DNA of 33,831 bases from Phycisphaerae bacterium SM23_33 (GCA_001303665.1 LJUF01000015.1:8064-41894); one strand, 5' to 3'. Counted from the stretch's first letter, positions 8,280 through 17,697 are shown. Program-made: numbers and translations. Notes: generated by a model not told the origin, from the letters alone.

Positions 8280-10274
8280 CTAGGTTTTGCAAAACGCCGC
8301 CCGGGCGCCTCGGGAATTTACCTCTTCCCGCAGCGCCTGCACGGCCTCAGCCAGCGGGAAAGAGCCCACCTCGCCGACACCGCGGCGGCGGACGGATACG
8401 CTCCGCGCCCCGGCCTCGCGCGCCCCGACAATAAGCAGGTAAGGCACCTTCTGGAGGGTCCAGCGGCGGATCTTGGCCGCAATCTTGTCCGGTGTGTCGT
8501 CGTTTTCGACGCGCAGGCCGGCCGATCCGGCCGACCCCGCGACCTCGGCGGCATAGTCGTTGAACTTCTCGCTGACCGGCAGCACCGCCAACTGCACCGG
8601 CGAAAGCCACAGGGGAAACGCCCCGCCGAAGTGCTCGATCAGGATGCCGATAAACCGCTCCAGCGAGCCGAACGGCGCCCGATGAATCATCACCGGGCGG
8701 TGCACGGCGTTATCGGCGCCGACGTATTCCAGGCCGAACCGCTCGGGGATGTTGTAGTCCACCTGGATCGTCCCAAGCTGCCACTCTCGCCCGAGGCAGT
8801 CCTTGACGATGAAGTCGATCTTGGGGCCGTAGAAAGCGGCCTCATCCGGCTCCTCGGTGAAGTTCATTCCCAGCGCCGACACCACGGAACGGATGTTGGC
8901 CTCGGCCAGGTCCCAGTTCCTGGGCTCGCCGACGTACTTGGAGGAGTCCGGGCCGCGCAGCCCGATCCGCACGCGGTAGTCCCTCAGCTCCAGCGTCCCC
9001 AGCACCAACTCGACCAGCCCGACGCAGGACTCGAGTTCCGACTCAAGCTGCTGGGGCGTGCAGAAGATGTGGGCGTCGTCGCAGCAGTACCCGCGGACCC
9101 GGGTCAGGCCGGTCAGCTCGCCGGATTGCTCAAAGCGATAGACGGTGCCGAATTCCGCCAGCCGCAGCGGCAGCTCGCGGTAGCTGCGCTGGGTGGACTT
9201 GTATATCTGCACGTGGTGCGGGCAGTTCATGGGCTTCAGCAGGTAGCCCTGCTCCTGCCCCTCCGCCGAGGTGCCCGTCAGGATCGGCGGGAACTGCGAT
9301 TCCTTGTAGTAAGGGTAGTGGCCGCTGGTGCGGTACAGGCCCAGCTTGCCGATGTGCGGGGTCACCACCATCTGGTAGCCGCGCTTGACCAGCTCTCCGC
9401 GCAGCCAGGATTCCAGTTCGTGGCGGACGATCGCGCCTCGCGGCAGCCACAAAGGCAGCCCCGGCCCGACCTCGTCGGACAGCAGAAACAGCCCCAGCTG
9501 CCTGCCCAGGACGCGGTGATCGCGCTTCCGGGCCTCCTCGATCCGCTGGAGGTGCTCGTCCAGCTGCTTCTTGTCGAAAAAGGCCACGCCGTACACCCGC
9601 GTGAGCATCTGCCGGGCTTCGTCGCCGCGCCAGTAGGCCCCGGCCACGGACAGCAGCTTGAACACCTTGACCTTACCGGTGGACGGCAGGTGCGGGCCCC
9701 GGCACAGGTCCAGGAAGTCGCCCTGCTCGTACAGGCTCACGGTGGAGAGGCCCTCCTGCCGGGCCCGGTCGTCGATCATCTCCACCTTGTACTGCTGGCC
9801 CAGCTCGGCAAAACGCTTCCTGGCCTGCTCAACGGGCAGTTCCGTGCGGCGGATGGGAATATCCTCGGCGACGATCTTCCGCATTTCCTGCTCGACCTTC
9901 TCCAAGTCTTCCGCCCCCAAGGGCTTGGGAAGATCGAAATCGTAGTAGAAGCCGTACTGGAAATCGTCGGTCAGCGGGGGGCCGATGGTGTACTGAACTT
10001 CCCGGCCGTACAGTCGGCGCATCGCCTGCGCCAGCACGTGGGCCACGGTGTGGCGCAGCACCTGCAGGGACTGCTCGTCGCGGTCGGTAAGGATCCTCAG
10101 CCGGTGGGAGCCCTGGGTCAATTCCGCGGTCAGGTCGGTGGGCTGACCGTCCACCTCGGCGGCCAAGGCGGCCTGGGCCAGGCGCGGAGAGATGTCGGCC
10201 GCCACGCAAGCGGGTGTGACGGCCTTGTGGTATTTGAGGCTGCTTCCGTCGGGCAGCTCGATCAAGACGGTCAT
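8280..10274 (-). CDS. thrS: Threonine--tRNA ligase
   Basis: 664 aa; N-terminal TGS-like domain, RHTVAHVLAQAMRRLYG, LMKPMNCPHHVQIYKS-type motif, C-terminal anticodon-binding region; followed by infC. Confidence 0.97.
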   Translation of the reverse strand: MTVLIELPDGSSLKYHKAVTPACVAADISPRLAQAALAAEVDGQPTDLTAELTQGSHRLRILTDRDEQSLQVLRHTVAHVLAQAMRRLYGREVQYTIGPPLTDDFQYGFYYDFDLPKPLGAEDLEKVEQEMRKIVAEDIPIRRTELPVEQARKRFAELGQQYKVEMIDDRARQEGLSTVSLYEQGDFLDLCRGPHLPSTGKVKVFKLLSVAGAYWRGDEARQMLTRVYGVAFFDKKQLDEHLQRIEEARKRDHRVLGRQLGLFLLSDEVGPGLPLWLPRGAIVRHELESWLRGELVKRGYQMVVTPHIGKLGLYRTSGHYPYYKESQFPPILTGTSAEGQEQGYLLKPMNCPHHVQIYKSTQRSYRELPLRLAEFGTVYRFEQSGELTGLTRVRGYCCDDAHIFCTPQQLESELESCVGLVELVLGTLELRDYRVRIGLRGPDSSKYVGEPRNWDLAEANIRSVVSALGMNFTEEPDEAAFYGPKIDFIVKDCLGREWQLGTIQVDYNIPERFGLEYVGADNAVHRPVMIHRAPFGSLERFIGILIEHFGGAFPLWLSPVQLAVLPVSEKFNDYAAEVAGSAGSAGLRVENDDTPDKIAAKIRRWTLQKVPYLLIVGAREAGARSVSVRRRGVGEVGSFPLAEAVQALREEVNSRGARAAFCKT

Positions 10275-10334
10275 GATCTGGCGGCTCCCTGCCGCTCCGG
10301 GGCTCGCCTCGAGTTGCGCCTTGTCGCTGTCGGC

Positions 10335-10456
10335 AAAAAAGCCGGTACACGAAGGTCCGGAGGACCCACGGCAAGCGCGCGCCCCGGGCTGACCCGGAGG
10401 GCCCTTAGCACGTCGTGGTGATCCTCGTCGTCTTCGGCATAGTTCGTGTACCGGCT
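10335..10456 (-). terminator. Putative transcription attenuator terminator in thrS leader
   Basis: Perfect 14-bp inverted repeat AGCCGGTACACGAA (10340-10353) / TTCGTGTACCGGCT (10443-10456). On the - strand the 3' arm TTCGTGTACCGGCT runs directly into TTTTT (10339-10335), about 60 nt before the thrS ATG. Confidence 0.65.
10405..10440 (-). CDS. Putative Thr-rich leader peptide MPKTTRITTTC
   Basis: ATG CCG AAG ACG ACG AGG ATC ACC ACG ACG TGC TAA: 5 Thr in 11 codons, located between the two arms of the attenuator inverted repeat. No clear Shine-Dalgarno. Confidence 0.55.
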   Translation of the reverse strand: MPKTTRITTTC

Positions 10457-10483
10457 GACCCGATAAAGGTCACTGCAAACCAT

Positions 10484-10511
10484 AGGGTATCGCCCGGGGC
10501 TCGAAAGTCAA
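10484..10511 (-). promoter_or_regulatory. Putative sigma70-like promoter of thrS operon
   Basis: - strand TTGACT (10511-10506), 16-nt spacer, TACCCT (10489-10484). Confidence 0.45.
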
Positions 10512-10563
10512 ATGGAATTTGGCCCCGGCGAAGCGCCATTCCGGCGTCCGCCGGGTGGACCCA

Positions 10564-13119
10564 TCATGCCCAGCGGACGAGGCCCATCTCGCGGGGATCC
10601 GGCATGGCCTGATGGCGCGGCAGGACGCGGACGGTATAGCCGGCCAGGCCGCTCTTCCTGCAAGGCATGTCCGCGGCGTACCGCACGCGCCCTTCGGTGT
10701 CGGGGTCGCCCTGCGGCTCCATTTGCACGGCCTCGCCGGTGATCAACTGGCCGTCGGGGTCCAACTGCCCGTGGTACAGTTGCACCGACACGTCGCCGGG
10801 CGAGACCTTGCCCAGCATCACCGTGGCCTCGACCCGCACCGGCCGGCCGACGCGGGAAACGCCGTCCATGTCGTCGTGAACGAACTCGATCCGCACCTGA
10901 TTGAACTGCTCGAGGAACCACCGCTTCCATTCGGCCAGGGCCTGGGCCCCGCCCATCTCATCGGCGGTCAGCTTGCGCCAGCGCTCGGAGGCCGGCAGGT
11001 AGGACTTCTCGCAGTACTCCCGGACCATTCGGTTGGTGTTGAAGCACGGGGCGAGCTTCCGCATGGCGGCCTTCATCCGCCCGATCCACTGCCGCGGCAG
11101 GCCGTCCGGGCCCCGGTTGTAGAACATCGGAACGACTTCCCTCTCCAGGAGATGGTACAGCGCCTGGCTTTCCACGGCGTTCTGGTAGTCCAGGTCCTCG
11201 TAGGTCTCGCCGGAGCCGATGGCCCAGCCCACCTCGGGGCTGTAGCCCTCGTCCCACCACCCGTCCAGGATGGAGACGTTCAGCCCGCCGTTGGCGGCGA
11301 CTTTCATGCCGCTGGTGCCGGAGGCCTCCATCGGCCGCAGCGGCGTATTCAGCCAGACGTCCGCGCCCTGAACCATGTAGCGGGTCAGGTTGATGTCGTA
11401 ATCTTCGAGGAAGACGATGTTTCTGCGGAACTCCGGACGGCGGGCGATGTGCACGATCTGACGGATGAGTTCCTTGCCGGGGTTGTCCCGCGGGTGGGCC
11501 TTTCCGGCAAAGAGGATCTGCACGGGCATCTTGGGGTCGTTCAGCAGCCGACCCAGCCGCTCGATGTCCTGCAGGATCAGGTTGGCCCGCTTGTACGTGG
11601 CGAACCTGCGCGAGAAGCCGATGGTGAGGGCTTCGGCGTCGAGGACCTCCTCGGCGGCGGCCAGCTCCGCCTGGCCGGCGCCCCTGCGGGTCAACTGCTC
11701 CCTGAGCCGCCGCCGGGCAAACGCCACCAGCCGCTCACGACGCCGCTCGTGCGTCCGCCACAGCTCGGTATCGGGGATCTGGTCGACCGCGTCCCAGACG
11801 TGGACGTCGGCGGGCTGTTCCTGCCAGTCCGGGCCAAGATACCGGTCGTACAGCCCCGCCAGGTCGTAGCTGATCCAGCTGCCGGTGTGGATGCCGTTGG
11901 TGATGTGGTCGATGGGGATTTCGTGGTCCGGCAAAGAGGGCCAGACGCCCGACCACAGCCTCCGGCTGACCTGCCCGTGCAGCCTGCTGACGCCGTTGCG
12001 GCAACTGCTCAGCCGCAGGGCCATCACCGTCAGGGACATCGGCTCCTCGGCGTTGTTGGGGTCCTGGCGACCCAGGCCGAGGAACTCGTTCCGCGACAGC
12101 CCGAGTTTTTCCCAGAAATCCTTGAAGTACTTCTCAATCAGCCAGGCCTCGAAGGCGTCGTTGCCGGCCGGGACCGGCGTGTGGGGCGTGAACACATTCG
12201 AGGCGATGACCGCCTCGCGGGCGGCCTGGAACGAAACTCCCCGCTCGGCCATGAGCACGCGGATCCGCTCCAGGCTCAGAAAGGCCGAGTGGCCCTCGTT
12301 CATGTGAAAGACTTCCGGCTGAATGCCCAGCGCGGCCAGCGCCCGCACGCCGCCGATGCCGAGGATAATCTCCTGGCGGATCCGCATCTCCTGGTCGCCG
12401 CCGTAAAGCTGGCCGGTAATCTGCCGGTCCTCGGGGGAGTTCTCCGGCACGTTGGTGTCCAGCAGATACAGGTTCACGCGGCCGACGTGGACCACCCAAA
12501 TGCGAACCTTGACCGGCCGGCCGGGGAATGCCACCTCCGCCGTCAGCGGCTGGCCGTCCCGGGTGACCGGCTCGACCGGCATGTTGTAAAAGTCATTGCG
12601 AGGGAACAGTTCGAGCTGCCAGCCATCGGCGTTGAGCCTTTGCCCGAAATACCCTTGCTGATACAGCAGCCCGATCCCCGCCAGGGGCACGCCCAGGTCG
12701 GAGGCGCTCTTGAGATGATCGCCGGCCAGCACGCCCAGCCCGCCGGAGTACATGGGGATACACTCGGTCAGGCCGAATTCGGCGCAGAAGTAACCGATTC
12801 TCGGCTTGTCCGCCTCGCCGTAGTTCTGGTTCCACCACGACCCCCTGGCCAGGTAGTCCTGCTGCTCGCCCAGGGCCCGGCGGAACTGGGTGAGAAAACC
12901 GGAATCCCTGCTGACCGCCTCCAGCCGTTCCTGGTCGATCTGGCCGAGCATGGCCACGGGGTTGTGACCCGTCTGGTCCCAGCCCTTAGGGTCCAGGCGG
13001 CGGAACACCTCGCGGATCTCGCCCCGCCAGGACCATCGAAGGTTGTAGGCCAACTCGACCAGACCGGTCAGGTTCTCGGGCAAGGCCGGCTCGACTCTGA
13101 ACGAGCGAAGCGGTCTCAT
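10564..13119 (-). CDS. glgP: Alpha-glucan family phosphorylase
   Basis: 851 aa; [31 protein letters not shown]..., [57 protein letters not shown]. Confidence 0.93.
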   Translation of the reverse strand: MRPLRSFRVEPALPENLTGLVELAYNLRWSWRGEIREVFRRLDPKGWDQTGHNPVAMLGQIDQERLEAVSRDSGFLTQFRRALGEQQDYLARGSWWNQNYGEADKPRIGYFCAEFGLTECIPMYSGGLGVLAGDHLKSASDLGVPLAGIGLLYQQGYFGQRLNADGWQLELFPRNDFYNMPVEPVTRDGQPLTAEVAFPGRPVKVRIWVVHVGRVNLYLLDTNVPENSPEDRQITGQLYGGDQEMRIRQEIILGIGGVRALAALGIQPEVFHMNEGHSAFLSLERIRVLMAERGVSFQAAREAVIASNVFTPHTPVPAGNDAFEAWLIEKYFKDFWEKLGLSRNEFLGLGRQDPNNAEEPMSLTVMALRLSSCRNGVSRLHGQVSRRLWSGVWPSLPDHEIPIDHITNGIHTGSWISYDLAGLYDRYLGPDWQEQPADVHVWDAVDQIPDTELWRTHERRRERLVAFARRRLREQLTRRGAGQAELAAAEEVLDAEALTIGFSRRFATYKRANLILQDIERLGRLLNDPKMPVQILFAGKAHPRDNPGKELIRQIVHIARRPEFRRNIVFLEDYDINLTRYMVQGADVWLNTPLRPMEASGTSGMKVAANGGLNVSILDGWWDEGYSPEVGWAIGSGETYEDLDYQNAVESQALYHLLEREVVPMFYNRGPDGLPRQWIGRMKAAMRKLAPCFNTNRMVREYCEKSYLPASERWRKLTADEMGGAQALAEWKRWFLEQFNQVRIEFVHDDMDGVSRVGRPVRVEATVMLGKVSPGDVSVQLYHGQLDPDGQLITGEAVQMEPQGDPDTEGRVRYAADMPCRKSGLAGYTVRVLPRHQAMPDPREMGLVRWA

Positions 13120-13272
13120 ACGCCATCCCTATCCTCATCCGGGCAGGCGGGGGCGCGCAGAACCCCTGCGTGCCCTGCACAGCCTTAATCGGCCATTCCG
13201 GTCGGAAAGATTACAGGCATTGCGGTACTCGCCCGCCGCTGCGAAGCAACTGGGCCCGCCCCCCGGTCCCGC

Positions 13273-13300
13273 TTGCCCTCAGGACACGCCATGCTAGAAT
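13273..13300 (+). promoter_or_regulatory. Putative promoter TTGCCC-16-TAGAAT
   Basis: TTGCCC 13273-13278, TAGAAT 13295-13300, 40 bp upstream of the lipoprotein ORF. Confidence 0.45.
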
Positions 13301-13339
13301 AATACGCCGTCGAGGTCGAAGCCGATACCAAAAGCCGAA

Positions 13340-14002
13340 ATGTTACCTGCACGTCAGAAAGCTCGCGCGTTGTGCCCCATCAGCTTTCTCGCCGCCTTGG
13401 CGGCCGCGGGCGGGCTCGGCTCCTGCAAAAGCGGCGTACCTCGCCCCCAACAGCCGACCACCACCGCGGCCAGCCTGCCCGCCGCCTCACCGGTGAAAGC
13501 AGACGCCCTGGAGAAGCTGGACGAGCTTATGCAACAAGGGCTTATGGAAATCCGGCAGCGCCGGCATGGGCCGCTGCTGCGGATCGCCCAGGCCATCGAG
13601 CAGCTGGCCTTTCAAGACCCAGACACCGCACAGCGACGGGATGCCCTGGCCGAGACGTTCCGCGGCGAGGCCGCAATCATAAAAGACGCGCTGCACCGCT
13701 TTCTATTTGTCGAGTTGCGGCCCCTTCCGGATGCGGAAAGAAAGGAATGGCTGGCCGCAGGCGACCGCGGCGAGGAGGATGCCCTCAGCCGTTCGGCCTG
13801 TGCCCTGGCCGAGCATTTCTTCCAGGCCGGCCAGGCCCACCTGCGGGCGACGCCGGCCCTGCGATCCGGCAGCGCCGACCCGGCCACCCAACTGCCGGTC
13901 CGCTACGCCGGGCCGACCGACTCGCCCTGGAAGCGCCAGTTCGATGAGGCATTCAATGCCCGCATGCGTGCCCTGGCCCTGGCCGGCCGGTCGCACCAGT
14001 AG
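13340..14002 (+). CDS. Hypothetical lipoprotein
   Basis: ATG with N-terminal hydrophobic stretch ending in lipobox-like GLGSC; 220 aa, no recognised domain. Confidence 0.6.
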   Translation: MLPARQKARALCPISFLAALAAAGGLGSCKSGVPRPQQPTTTAASLPAASPVKADALEKLDELMQQGLMEIRQRRHGPLLRIAQAIEQLAFQDPDTAQRRDALAETFRGEAAIIKDALHRFLFVELRPLPDAERKEWLAAGDRGEEDALSRSACALAEHFFQAGQAHLRATPALRSGSADPATQLPVRYAGPTDSPWKRQFDEAFNARMRALALAGRSHQ

Positions 14003-14263
14003 GCAGAGGCGCGGAGGCATGGCAGGGGAGCCAATCCGTCGCGGCCTGTCGCGCAGCCGACAAACACGTCGGATGGAAAGCCATTTGGATCAATCCCTGC
14101 CGGGGCCGTGACGCAATCAAACTGTAGCAAGGAACTGCCGATAAAGTAGTTGGCTCGGATTTCCCTTGCGGTATGGCCCGAGAACGGGTACTAATCCGGC
14201 CCGGCCGTGGCCGACATCGAGTAATAGGTCCATGAGGACGCAGAACCTGATCTGGAGAGCGAC

Positions 14264-15655
14264 ATGAGTGATACCAAGATTTTCCTGCAAGAAAAGGACA
14301 TTCCGCGGCAGTGGTACAACCTGGCCGCCGACCTGCCCACACCGCTGCTTCCCCCGCTGGGTCCGGGCGGGAAGCCGGTCACGCCCGACATGCTGGCGCC
14401 GGTTTTCCCGATGAACCTGATCGAGCTGGAAGTCAGCACGGAGCGGTGGATCGACATCCCCGAGGAGATCCTGCAACTGCTGTATCTGTGGCGCCCGACC
14501 CCGCTGTACAGGGCCCACCGGCTGGAGGAGTTCCTGGGGACGCCGGCCCGGATTTACTACAAGAACGAGGGCGTCTCCCCGCCGGGCAGCCACAAGCCCA
14601 ATACCGCCATCCCCCAGGCCTGGTACAACAAGCAGTTCGGCATCCAGCGGATGACCACCGAGACCGGGGCGGGCCAGTGGGGCAGCGCCCTGGCCTTCGC
14701 CTGTGGCCTGCTGGGCCTGGAATGCAAGGTGTTCATGGTCCGCATCAGCTACGACCAGAAGCCCTACCGGCGGCTCATGATGGAGACCTGGGGCGCCACG
14801 TGCACTCCCAGCCCGTCGGAAGAGACCCAGGCCGGCAAGCAGATCCTGGCCAAGAACCCCGACACGCCCGGGTCGCTGGGGATCGCCATCAGCGAGGCCA
14901 TCGAGGCGGCCGTGACCGACCAGAGCGGCAAGACCCGCTACAGCCTCGGCAGCGTCCTCAACCACGTGCTGCTGCACCAAAGCATCATCGGCCTGGAGGC
15001 CAAGAAGCAGTTGAAGAAGGCCGGCGAAAAGAAGGTGGACGTGGTCATCGGCTGCGCCGGCGGCGGGTCGAACTTCGCGGGGACGGCGTTTCCGTTCGTG
15101 GCCGACAAGATCGCCGGGGCCAAGATCGACATCATCCCGGTGGAGCCGACCTCCTGCCCCACCATGACGCGGGCGCCGTTCGCCTACGACCACGGCGACA
15201 CCGCCGAGATGACCCCGCTGCTGCCCATGCACACGCTGGGGCACAGCTTCGTTCCGCCGCCGATCCACGCCGGCGGGCTGCGGTATCACGGCATGGCCCC
15301 GCTGGTCAGCCAGGCCATCGTCGAGGGCCTGCTGGCGCCGCGGGCGTACGGCCAGTTGACCTGCTACGAAGCCGCCATCACCTGGGCCAAAACCGAAGGG
15401 TTCATCTCCGCCCCCGAGACCTCCCATGCCATCGCCGCCGTCATCGACGAGGCGAAAAAGGCCAAGCAAGAGGGCAAGGAGAAGGTGATCCTGTTCAACT
15501 GGTCCGGGCACGGGCTGATGGACCTGACCGGCTACGAGAGTTACCTGCGCGGCAAGCTGGTCGACTACCCGCTTCCGGAAAAGGAAATGGCCAACAGCCT
15601 GACGGCCATCAAGGGCCTGCCCAAGGCGGAAGCCCGCAAGAGCGGAAAGTGGTGA
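14264..15655 (+). CDS. trpB: Tryptophan synthase beta chain, TrpB2-like
   Basis: 463 aa; [16 protein letters not shown]...[16 protein letters not shown]...[16 protein letters not shown]; extended N-terminus typical of TrpB2; no trpA nearby. Confidence 0.9.
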   Translation: MSDTKIFLQEKDIPRQWYNLAADLPTPLLPPLGPGGKPVTPDMLAPVFPMNLIELEVSTERWIDIPEEILQLLYLWRPTPLYRAHRLEEFLGTPARIYYKNEGVSPPGSHKPNTAIPQAWYNKQFGIQRMTTETGAGQWGSALAFACGLLGLECKVFMVRISYDQKPYRRLMMETWGATCTPSPSEETQAGKQILAKNPDTPGSLGIAISEAIEAAVTDQSGKTRYSLGSVLNHVLLHQSIIGLEAKKQLKKAGEKKVDVVIGCAGGGSNFAGTAFPFVADKIAGAKIDIIPVEPTSCPTMTRAPFAYDHGDTAEMTPLLPMHTLGHSFVPPPIHAGGLRYHGMAPLVSQAIVEGLLAPRAYGQLTCYEAAITWAKTEGFISAPETSHAIAAVIDEAKKAKQEGKEKVILFNWSGHGLMDLTGYESYLRGKLVDYPLPEKEMANSLTAIKGLPKAEARKSGKW

Positions 15656-15682
15656 CCCCGCCCGCTTCGCTGTGGTAGAATA

Positions 15683-15712
15683 CAGGCGTCCTTCCGTGGG
15701 GAAGGACGCCTG
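15683..15712 (+). terminator. Strong hairpin after trpB (overlaps a putative promoter start region)
   Basis: CAGGCGTCCTTCC GTGG GGAAGGACGCCTG, 13-bp perfect stem with 4-nt loop; no good U-tract follows. Confidence 0.5.
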
Positions 15713-15730
15713 ATTCTTCGGGCCGAATCC

Positions 15731-16006
15731 GTGGACCAGGAGATTACCAGTCAGGACTACCGCAGGCGCCGCTGCCCCATGCTGGGGCACGACGTCGGCT
15801 TCGGCTATTGCCGGGCGCCGGGCAGGCCCCTGCCCTGCGGAAAGGTCTTCGATTGCTGGTTTGAGACCTTCGACGTGCAGGCCTTCATCCGGAAGCACTT
15901 CAGCGAGCACGAGGTCCAGGAGATACTGGCCCCCCGCCAGGAAAAGCTCACCTCGCTGGTTGAGCTCATCGAAAAGGCCAGGAAGGCCAACGAGTCGAAG
16001 CCGTAG
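15731..16006 (+). CDS. Small conserved-looking protein with four-Cys motif
   Basis: 91 aa, GTG start; CPMLGHDVGFGYCRAPGRPLPCGKVFDCW (C-X11-C-X8-C-X5-C). Confidence 0.6.
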   Translation: MDQEITSQDYRRRRCPMLGHDVGFGYCRAPGRPLPCGKVFDCWFETFDVQAFIRKHFSEHEVQEILAPRQEKLTSLVELIEKARKANESKP

Positions 16007-16143
16007 CAGCCGCCCCGGCGGGTGGCCATGGGATGTCGAAGACGTAAGCCAAGCGAAAGAAGGCCGATCTCTCGACGAGCTGCGCGGCCGGCCGCGCGGC
16101 GAGCCCACTTCAACTCTGCACCGCATTGCCCGGGGGTACGCGG

Positions 16144-17483
16144 CTACAAGAGCTCGGCGGCGTAGCCGTCAGGGTCGAGCTGACGGACCCGCGGGTCGAG
16201 GGCGGCGGCCTCTTCGCGCAGCGGCTCGATCCTCTCGGCGAGATACCGCCGGATCCAGATGGGCTCGACCAGCCCTTGGTAGGCCCGCGCTTGAGGGACG
16301 ACACCAGGTGGCTGCCGGCGCGGCGGCGGGCGTCCAGTGTGCACATGACCGTCTGCTCGCGCAGCACGGCCAGGTGCCGCCAGCCGGCCTCCCGGGCGCG
16401 GGCGAGCTGCTGCATGGCGGCCCGGCAGGCTTCGAAGGGCTGCTTCTCGCCGAGCTCCGCCAGCGCCTCGACGCACGCAGGCAGCCCCCCGGCCGGTGGG
16501 CGGCCGTCGTGAAGGATCGCCGCCACATTCACCAGCGAATCCAGCGCGGCATCGATGGTTTCGCAATGCACGTTATGCGTGCTGTACCGGCTCCAGGCGG
16601 TGGCGAAGACCCCCTTCATGCCGTATCGCGCCGCCACCTCCGCCCAGCCCAGGGCGTTGACCCGGTGCACCTCCTGATCGGTCAGGTCGGCGTTGTGCCC
16701 GCTGGCGCCCTTGTAGGCCGTCCCGCCCCACATGGGCACGCCCTGGGCCTGGAACCGCTCGATCACCCTGATGGAATGGTGGCCCGTGGTGGTGTCGGGA
16801 TGCCCCCTGTAGCCCCAGACGCACAGGTCGGCCTTCCCCGCCAGTTGCTTCAGCGACTGGGCGTCCCAGTGCTGCATCATGTCGTGCCACAGGATCGGGC
16901 GGACGCGGCGGGCGTTCAGCGAATCGAGGATCGGCCCAACGTGGTGCAGGTACAGCGCCCCCTTGCCGTGCTTTTCGACGTAGGCCTTCGTGTCCGGATG
17001 CGTGCCGAAGCTCCAGGCCTCATCGCCGCCCAGATGAAAATGCTTCAGCCCCGGCGAGAGGGCCAGGACGTCGTCCACCATCTTCAAGACCAGCTCCCTG
17101 GCCCCCTCGGCCAGCGGGTTCAGCACGTCCGCCCGATGCGGCACCTCGCGCAGGCGCTCGTAGCCGGGCACGCTTAACGGCGTCTCCATGTGCCCCAGGC
17201 ACTGGACGAGCGGGATCACCTCGATGCCCAGCCTCTCGGCCGCGGCGTGGAACCGCCCCACGTCCTCGGGCGTGTACGCCGTCTCGCAGCGGAAGCGCTC
17301 GTCCACCGTCCAGGGGAACGTGTCCTCCCATTCCAGCAGCACCGCGTTGTAGCGCAGCGCCGCGAACAGCTCCAGCAGGCTCATCAGCCGCCCGGCGGTC
17401 GGCGGCGTGCCCTTCAGGTCCAGGTGCACGCCGCGGATCGCCACGACCGGCTTGCCGGCGGTGAAAAGCTCTTTCAGGGACAT
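16144..17483 (-). pseudogene. Family 20 glycoside hydrolase-like (beta-N-acetylhexosaminidase) gene with apparent frameshift
   Basis: ATG at 17483 (MSLKELFTAGKPVVAIRGVHLDLKG...HFHLGGDEAWSFG). The main frame degenerates after SSLKR near 16283-16290; the coherent C-terminus AYQGLVEPIWIRRYLAERIEPLREEAAALDPRVRQLDPDGYAAELL* is in another frame ending at 16144. Confidence 0.75.
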
Positions 17484-17667
17484 CGGCTGTCCTTTCAATC
17501 CCGGGTCGCAGACAGAAGCTACCGCCGGAACCGGGCCCTGGCAATACTCCGCGGGAAGCCCCCGAGCCGCGAACCCGATATCAGGGCGCCTCGGTCCGGC
17601 CGCGGGCGGGGGCCGCCAGTCGGATCCATCTCGGCGGCCTGTGAGAAGGCGCCGCCCGCGCAAAGAG

Positions 17668-17697
17668 CGGCGGGCCGACCCGCAGGCCGGCCCGCCG
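17668..17697 (-). terminator. Possible terminator hairpin after porin gene
   Basis: Perfect 10-bp stem CGGCGGGCCG / CGGCCCGCCG with 10-nt loop, 30 bp past the stop of the 17727 gene; weak U content. Confidence 0.4.

Noticed and set aside
8190-10421. 743-aa + strand ORF opposite thrS
   Set aside because: Antisense shadow ORF of a high-GC gene; thrS on the - strand is unambiguous.
10271-10483. 70-aa ORF upstream of thrS with ATGA overlap to the thrS start
   Set aside because: Its ATG overlaps the predicted -10/+1 region, the C-terminal half is low-complexity Arg/Ala/Pro typical of chance GC-rich frames, and it has only one or two Thr codons. The +1-shifted MPKTTRITTTC frame explains the locus better. 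Not fully excluded.
10275-10563. T-box riboswitch upstream of thrS
   Set aside because: No T-box AGGGTGGNACCGCG motif or Stem I features were found; the leader-peptide model fits instead.
10519-13188. 889-aa + strand ORF opposite glgP
   Set aside because: Antisense shadow of the glycogen phosphorylase gene; no recognisable domain.
14232-14267. Trp leader peptide [11 protein letters not shown] upstream of trpB
   Set aside because: Only one Trp codon, no terminator hairpin with U-tract; likely chance.
14117-16126. 669-aa - strand ORF opposite trpB
   Set aside because: Antisense shadow; TrpB2 on + is clear.
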